Positions 59,656-64,000 of a stretch of DNA of 64,000 nucleotides are shown piece by piece. A model generated the notes under the pieces. The model worked only from the letters and a program-made list of their open reading frames with translations. It had not been told where the DNA came from and did no database searches. The DNA is taken from positions 82,525 to 146,524 of the forward strand of contig CAKUWY010000006.1 in the NCBI GenBank assembly GCA_934699585.1, written 5' to 3'. The DNA comes from an uncultured Fibrobacter sp. (GTDB lineage: Bacteria > Fibrobacterota > Fibrobacteria > Fibrobacterales > Fibrobacteraceae). Every line of letters starts with the position of its first letter. Position 1 is the first letter of the stretch. The position numbers and the translations under genes were made by a program.

Positions 59656-59818
59656 AATGGATTCCTCCTTCGTTATAGCCGCATTTGCGGCTGGTTGATT
59701 ATTAGAGGCGTTCTGCGTGTCGGTGGTTAGGAAAAGCTCTTAAACGCAAAACGCACCTCGCCTTAAAACAGCGAGATGCGTCGGGCTTTAATGTACCAAA
59801 AAGTCAAAAAGTTGGCAA
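59656..59818 (-). promoter_or_regulatory. Promoter plus structured leader element, copy 2
   Basis: On the minus strand TTGCCA (59818-59813) and TACATT (59795-59790) are 17 nt apart. A hairpin ACGCATCTCGC/GCGAGGTGCGT (59780-59751, one G-U pair) follows, then a perfect AGCCGCA-AA-TGCGGCT hairpin (59693-59678) and the SD. The order and spacing match copy 1 at 29874-30040. Similarity also continues upstream of the -35 box (GTAAAATTTTTG). Confidence 0.72.
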
Positions 59819-59938
59819 GGGACGTACAAAAATTTTACAAATTCTTTTCATAAGCAACGATAAGCTCAAAGTTCAAAAAGACAGAAAATTCCTATCGTGC
59901 CCAATCCTTTCCGCCTCAAAAAAGGATATATTGATGTT

Positions 59939-60454
59939 ATGACATACAAAAAAATCTTCATCATCGTATTTGCCATTGTCGCCGCCTTTTATGTTTTCAA
60001 GGTAAGGGGGTTCAATCCCTTTGCCGAAGAAGTCGTAAGTGGCAACGTCCTTCCGTTAGTCAATGGGACATCGATAACCCTAGAGGAATGTGTCAAAGAA
60101 AATGGAGCCTTTATCTTCATCATGGGCACCTGGTGTCGCTATTGTTCCGAAGAAGTCGACAACTTAAAAGCTCTGAACGATTTTTTCCAATCAAACAAGA
60201 TAAACATTCTCATCGGCATGGAAGGCAACTCTAATCGTGAAATCCGTAAGTGGGTGACCAAGCACGATTTTCCTTCAAATTGGAAACCGTTCTATTGGCA
60301 AGACACACATGAGCGCGAGTTCAATATTAATGTGGACGGCGTCCCTTACCTGCTCGTAAAGAACAAAAGAGGATGGTCGACATACAGTGAATCAGGTGCT
60401 TTAGGGACCAAACGTTTATCCAAACTCGCCAAAGATATGCTCAAAAGCAACTAA
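59939..60454 (+). CDS. Membrane-anchored thioredoxin-like protein
   Basis: From the ATG at 59939 the protein has 171 residues. It has an N-terminal membrane helix (YKKIFIIVFAIVAAFYVFKV) and a thioredoxin fold with GTWCRYC as the CXXC redox motif, preceded by GAFIFIM. The cis-Pro region is DGVPYLLV. It resembles TlpA/ResA-type thiol-disulfide proteins acting in the periplasm. An upstream in-frame ATG at 59897 would add a basic stretch and is less likely. It could maintain disulfides of secreted proteins. Confidence 0.8.
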   Translation: MTYKKIFIIVFAIVAAFYVFKVRGFNPFAEEVVSGNVLPLVNGTSITLEECVKENGAFIFIMGTWCRYCSEEVDNLKALNDFFQSNKINILIGMEGNSNREIRKWVTKHDFPSNWKPFYWQDTHEREFNINVDGVPYLLVKNKRGWSTYSESGALGTKRLSKLAKDMLKSN

Positions 60455-60461
60455 TAACGAT

Positions 60462-62471
60462 TTAGTAGACTTTCACAGTCTGCACACTTGCCCCGACCTT
60501 GATCAGGTAAACTCCTGCGCGGGACACGCTGACAGAAGCGCCCGTCGCAGCAGGAATCCTGCCAGAACGCAGCACCCGCCCCTGCATGTCCAACACAGCG
60601 CAAGCCTGGCCTGGACGCACCCCTTCAAGATGAATGGACTTGCCCACGGCATAGGCCCTGAACAGGGGAACATTTGCCGCAATGGAGGGTATTGCCGTTG
60701 CAGAGGCGCTAGAAGCCGGTTGCACGGAGGAGTTGCTAACAGGAGATGAGGCCGAGGAACTGCTGGTAGGCGCAGACGCAGACGATGTCACCGACGCCGA
60801 AGACGACGGACCGCTCTGATTAGGAACAGCCACCTCGATGTAGTCGATGTCCACATGGCCCCAGTTCTTGATAATGCCGAAAGTGTTGGCTCCCGCATTC
60901 AGGGAAACCTGGACCGGCATATCCTCAAAGGCCGCAGCGGCACCGCCCAAGTTGCCTTCAAGCGTTACCGGGAACTCCTGGGATTTCACCTTGGAACCAT
61001 TTACGTAAATATCCTGAGTCTTGGCATTGGCCGCGGTATTACTGAAGCGGATTACAATCTCATATTGCCCGGCGGCAGGTACATTGATATCAAAAGTGAT
61101 GTTGCCCGTCGTTTCGGTGCGCATATATTGGCCACCAGACGCAGCCTGATTAGTTTTTAGAGTACACCCGGTACATGTCGCGGATTCCGCCTCATACTTG
61201 TCGCCCTGGTAGACGATAACCGAAGAAGAACTTACCAAAGTCACCGATGAACTAGACTGTACCGATGAACTGGATAACCCCGCCGTAGAGCTTGACGAGT
61301 ACTCAATACCGGACTGAGGAATCTTGAAAAGTTCCTCGCAGTCGTTACGGACATCCCTGATTTCCTCTACCACGTGGTTCTTGCTTTCTACGCAATCGTT
61401 CTTGTCGGTACCGCTATCGTCACACCAGCCTTTCTGGGCATACTTATCGGCGGTGACCGGATAATTGACAAAAGATTCATACTTGCCTACGTTGGACCCC
61501 GCTTTATTTCCATCTGCAGGCATCACCACCTCTTCGACAAAGTAGCGGAAATGGGAATTGTAATAGGGCAATCCCTGTTTTTTGGAATTATAGAAGTAGT
61601 TGCCGGTAACAGTCCAGGAGGCGCCCTTCATGTCGATGTTCGCATCGTCATGGTCCACCTGGCCATCGTAATTGGTACTATCCCCAATAAACATGTTTCC
61701 CTGGACAACACCCCTAACCGTTCCCTCCTTCACGTCAATATTCTCGGCCGTTGTCGCCTTCACAATATTGCATGTGATTTTCGTATCATTTACGCGCCAG
61801 TCATAGCCGCTATAGCGATGTTGCGAGGCACTTTCGCCCCAGAAACCGGCGGTTTGATCGGACTGTTGCGACGATGCCCACGCCTTATAGTAAGAACCAA
61901 CATAAATACCTTCACCATACTGGGCAACATCATATCCAGAACCATGGATAAAGTTGCGGTTCAAGGTCACCTGCTGGCTGGAATCGCGAACATGGACCAG
62001 TTCCGTTCCCGTGTGGTACACCTCGCAGTCTTCCATCAGGGCACCGACAGAATTATCGAACACCACGCCCTTACTGAAGGTATGAATTTTCAGGTTTTTA
62101 AGAACAACATAATTCCCCGTTACGTGGATGCCGTAGTTGCTGTTGACCGCAGTACCGTAAATCTCAGGAGGATTTGCAGGGGCTGAACCAGCGAGGACCA
62201 CTGGATTCGCGGCAGTACCGTCGGCGCCAAGCCAGATGCGGCCACAGTCGCGGCCAGTCTCGTTCACGAACTTGTCGTTTTGGCAGTTGGATGAGGGCAG
62301 TTCGTACTTGCCCGGGGCTACCCAGATGGTATCCCCCGCCTTGGCGTTCAGCGTTGCAGACGTCAAGTCGGCAACCGTAGAAACATTTACCTGTCGGGCA
62401 AAAGCTGTGGGGACAAAGCATACAGCTCCAAGGCATAGCACCAAAGCGGCCCTTTCGCATAATTGACCCAT
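60462..62471 (-). CDS. Secreted beta-helix protein with CBM6/35-like module and type IX-like sorting domain
   Basis: The 669-residue protein has a signal peptide (about 1-25). A right-handed parallel beta-helix follows at about 30-385, beginning VNVSTVADLTSATLNAKAGD with DTIWVAPGKYEL, as in pectate/alginate-lyase-like proteins of the PL6/PL9 type. A Ser-rich linker at about 390-420 leads to a CBM6/35-like domain at about 423-555 (YEAESATCTG, GNITFDINVPAAGQYEIVIR). A second Ser/Ala-rich linker (560-605) and a C-terminal domain (LDMQGRVLRSGRIPAATG, GVYLIKV) resemble type IX secretion signals. It is probably a surface or secreted polysaccharide-degrading enzyme. GGGAGGTG lies 6 nt before the ATG. 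The exact lyase activity cannot be assigned. Confidence 0.82.
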   Translation of the reverse strand: MGQLCERAALVLCLGAVCFVPTAFARQVNVSTVADLTSATLNAKAGDTIWVAPGKYELPSSNCQNDKFVNETGRDCGRIWLGADGTAANPVVLAGSAPANPPEIYGTAVNSNYGIHVTGNYVVLKNLKIHTFSKGVVFDNSVGALMEDCEVYHTGTELVHVRDSSQQVTLNRNFIHGSGYDVAQYGEGIYVGSYYKAWASSQQSDQTAGFWGESASQHRYSGYDWRVNDTKITCNIVKATTAENIDVKEGTVRGVVQGNMFIGDSTNYDGQVDHDDANIDMKGASWTVTGNYFYNSKKQGLPYYNSHFRYFVEEVVMPADGNKAGSNVGKYESFVNYPVTADKYAQKGWCDDSGTDKNDCVESKNHVVEEIRDVRNDCEELFKIPQSGIEYSSSSTAGLSSSSVQSSSSVTLVSSSSVIVYQGDKYEAESATCTGCTLKTNQAASGGQYMRTETTGNITFDINVPAAGQYEIVIRFSNTAANAKTQDIYVNGSKVKSQEFPVTLEGNLGGAAAAFEDMPVQVSLNAGANTFGIIKNWGHVDIDYIEVAVPNQSGPSSSASVTSSASAPTSSSSASSPVSNSSVQPASSASATAIPSIAANVPLFRAYAVGKSIHLEGVRPGQACAVLDMQGRVLRSGRIPAATGASVSVSRAGVYLIKVGASVQTVKVY

Positions 62472-62570
62472 ATAACACCTCCCTTTATACCCTTAATATA
62501 AATCGAAAAATTTGAAAAAGCAAATTACAAACGCTTTGTCTAAGCTCTAAATTCTAAGATCTAAGCTCTA

Positions 62571-62583
62571 TTTTCTATATTTT
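62571..62583 (+). promoter_or_regulatory. TTTTCTATATTTT promoter-like box for hisS
   Basis: TATATTT ends 9 nt before the ATG at 62592, and CGCCCACT separates them, with no SD. This closely matches 1268-1290. It is preceded by a low-complexity CTAAGCTCTAAATTCTAAG spacer. Confidence 0.55.
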
Positions 62584-62591
62584 CGCCCACT

Positions 62592-63893
62592 ATGAGCATT
62601 TCTATCCCTCAGTTGCCCAAGGGCACCCGCGATTTTTACCCGGAAGCGCAGCGCATCCAGAACTACATCTTTGACACTTGGCGCAGCACCGCCGAAAGTT
62701 TCGCCTACGAAGAATACGAAGGCCCCATGTTCGAGCATCTGGAGCTTTATACGGGCAAGTCCGGCGAAGAAATCGTGAGCCAGCTTTACAACTTCAAGGA
62801 CAAGGGCGACCGCGAAATCGCGCTCCGCCCCGAAATGACCCCGACCCTTGCCCGCCTGGTCATCCAGAAGGCCAGGGAACTGAAGAAGCCCTTCAAGTGG
62901 TTCTCTATGCCGCGGCTTTTCCGCTACGAAAAGGCACAGAAGGGCCGTCTCCGCGAGTTTTTCCAGCTGAACATGGACATTATCGGCACCGAAAGCATCT
63001 ACGCCGAAGCCGACCTGATGGCAGCCATCGCCACCATGCTCCGCAAGTTCGGCCTGAAGGACAGTGAATTTGCCATCGGCGTCTCCAGCCGCAAGCTCTT
63101 GGCCACCTACCTGGAAGAAATCGGTGCGCCGAACCCGGCCCTTGTTTACCCGGTGCTGGACCGCCGCCTGAAAATCGGGCCCGAGGCGTTTGCCAAGGCT
63201 CTCACCGAAGCAGGCCTCTCCGAAACGCAGATCAAGCAACTGGACGACTTCATGAGCTGCAAGAGTCTCGAAGAAGTCCGCAACGCCGTTAAAAGCGAAA
63301 ACGCGGCCGCCGCACTCAAAGAAATCGAAGATTTGTTTGAGACGCTCGCTGCCGCGGGCTACGGCGATTGCGTGAACCTGGACCTGAGTATTGTCCGCGG
63401 TCTCGCCTACTACACCGGCATCGTGTTCGAAGTCTTCGACAAGGGAAAATCCATGCGCGCAATCGCCGGCGGCGGCCGCTACGACAGCCTGACCGAAAAG
63501 TTGGGCGGCGAGCGGATTCCGGGCGTGGGCTTTGGCATGGGCGACGTGGTGCTGGCAGACCTTTTGGCCGAACACAAGCTGCTCCCCAGCCCCAAGCAGA
63601 GCGTGGACTTTTACATCGCAAGCTTCACGAACGACATGAAAAAGGTCTTCGAGACCGCCCAGATGTTCCGCGCAGGCGGAAACGTCGTGTCCCACCCTCT
63701 CGCCTCCATGAAAATGGGCAAGCAGCTGGACCAGGCCAACTACCAAGGCGCCAAAATCGTCGTCTATGTGGACGGTTCCAAGGCGGCAGAAGGTGAATTC
63801 GAATACAAGGACATGCGCACCGGCGAAATGTTCGTGGGCAACGCAGACGCCATCGTTGAACGATTAAAAACCGAGGTGAAAAAAGCAGAATAA
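62592..63893 (+). CDS. hisS: Histidine--tRNA ligase
   Basis: The 433-residue class II synthetase has PKGTRDFYPEAQRIQNYIFD at the start, motif 1 EGPMFEHLELY, RPEMTPTLARL, motif 2 FRYEKAQKGRLREFFQLNMD, the histidine-specific VRGLAYYTGIVFEVFDKG and motif 3 GGGRYDSL...GVGFGMG, and the C-terminal anticodon domain (DFYIASFTNDM). It charges tRNA-His. The mRNA is probably leaderless or nearly so, given the box just before the ATG. Confidence 0.96.
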   Translation: MSISIPQLPKGTRDFYPEAQRIQNYIFDTWRSTAESFAYEEYEGPMFEHLELYTGKSGEEIVSQLYNFKDKGDREIALRPEMTPTLARLVIQKARELKKPFKWFSMPRLFRYEKAQKGRLREFFQLNMDIIGTESIYAEADLMAAIATMLRKFGLKDSEFAIGVSSRKLLATYLEEIGAPNPALVYPVLDRRLKIGPEAFAKALTEAGLSETQIKQLDDFMSCKSLEEVRNAVKSENAAAALKEIEDLFETLAAAGYGDCVNLDLSIVRGLAYYTGIVFEVFDKGKSMRAIAGGGRYDSLTEKLGGERIPGVGFGMGDVVLADLLAEHKLLPSPKQSVDFYIASFTNDMKKVFETAQMFRAGGNVVSHPLASMKMGKQLDQANYQGAKIVVYVDGSKAAEGEFEYKDMRTGEMFVGNADAIVERLKTEVKKAE

Positions 63894-64000
63894 GCCAGGG
63901 CGTTGCGGGGCTGGCGTCTGAAGCCCCGCTAGAGGGGGTCGCGGATGACTCATGGAGATTCCCGGTCAAGCCGGGAATGACATGGGGCAGAAGCGAGGGG
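63894..64000. repeat. Dispersed hairpins at the right edge
   Basis: GCGGGGCT...AGCCCCGC at 63906-63930 and GATTCCCGGTCAAGCCGGGAATGAC at 63951-63975 are hairpin repeats of the types seen elsewhere in the window. The first may terminate hisS, though no T-run follows. No gene is seen before the window ends. Confidence 0.6.

Overview
The window looks like chromosomal DNA from the genus Fibrobacter or a close relative in Fibrobacterota. A predicted exported protein (21593-22171) carries the Fibrobacter-typical Fib_succ_major paralogous domain. Several surface proteins use Ser-rich linkers. The beta-helix protein at 60462-62471 ends in a type IX-secretion-like sorting domain. Coding DNA is moderately GC-rich with dense operons, while intergenic spacers are AT-rich or filled with dispersed palindromic repeats. 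This assignment is inference from gene content; no comparison could be run.

Layout. 1-1260 is a repeat-rich border with a small unknown gene and a broken RhuM-type gene. 1290-6826 holds a giant 2-hydroxyacyl-CoA dehydratase/activase-like fusion protein and an outer-membrane barrel protein. 6853-17142 is the most distinctive region. After a hotdog thioesterase it forms one tightly packed operon: acyl carrier protein, a fused ketosynthase plus chain-length-factor-like protein, ketoreductase, dehydratase, acyltransferase, patatin-like hydrolase, flavin reductase-like protein, and a complete Mla-type lipid transporter (STAS-MlaE, MlaF, MlaD, auxiliary lipoprotein). It reads as a system that builds an ACP-bound acyl or polyene chain and handles a lipid at the envelope. 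Alanine racemase, PheT, a lipoprotein, the Fib_succ protein and LeuCD follow.

24430-31640 is an accessory island. It holds three toxin-antitoxin pairs, lipoproteins (one frameshifted), a promoter-plus-structured-leader element, and three separate shards of an L,D-transpeptidase gene, each bordered by the same short palindromic sequence. 31645-42066 returns to housekeeping and envelope genes: superoxide dismutase, NamZ-like muramidase, SSB, Asd, RfbD, a thioesterase, a MATE transporter and Rel. 42213-52411 is a complex I operon with a NuoB-NuoC fusion and no NuoE, NuoF or NuoG. A tRNA-Arg(CCU), MscS, a SlyD-like isomerase, a NAD synthase with a decayed glutaminase half, and rpsO-pnp follow. 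The right end (58591-64000) has another repeat cluster, a second copy of the promoter/leader element before a small Cys-rich protein, a thioredoxin-like protein, the secreted beta-helix/CBM protein and HisS.

Two features recur. The first is an A/T-rich box close to TTTCTATATTT, often only 5-9 nt before a start codon without a Shine-Dalgarno sequence, which suggests leaderless transcripts. The second is a set of dispersed hairpin repeats, one of which has become the coding C-terminus of the acyltransferase.
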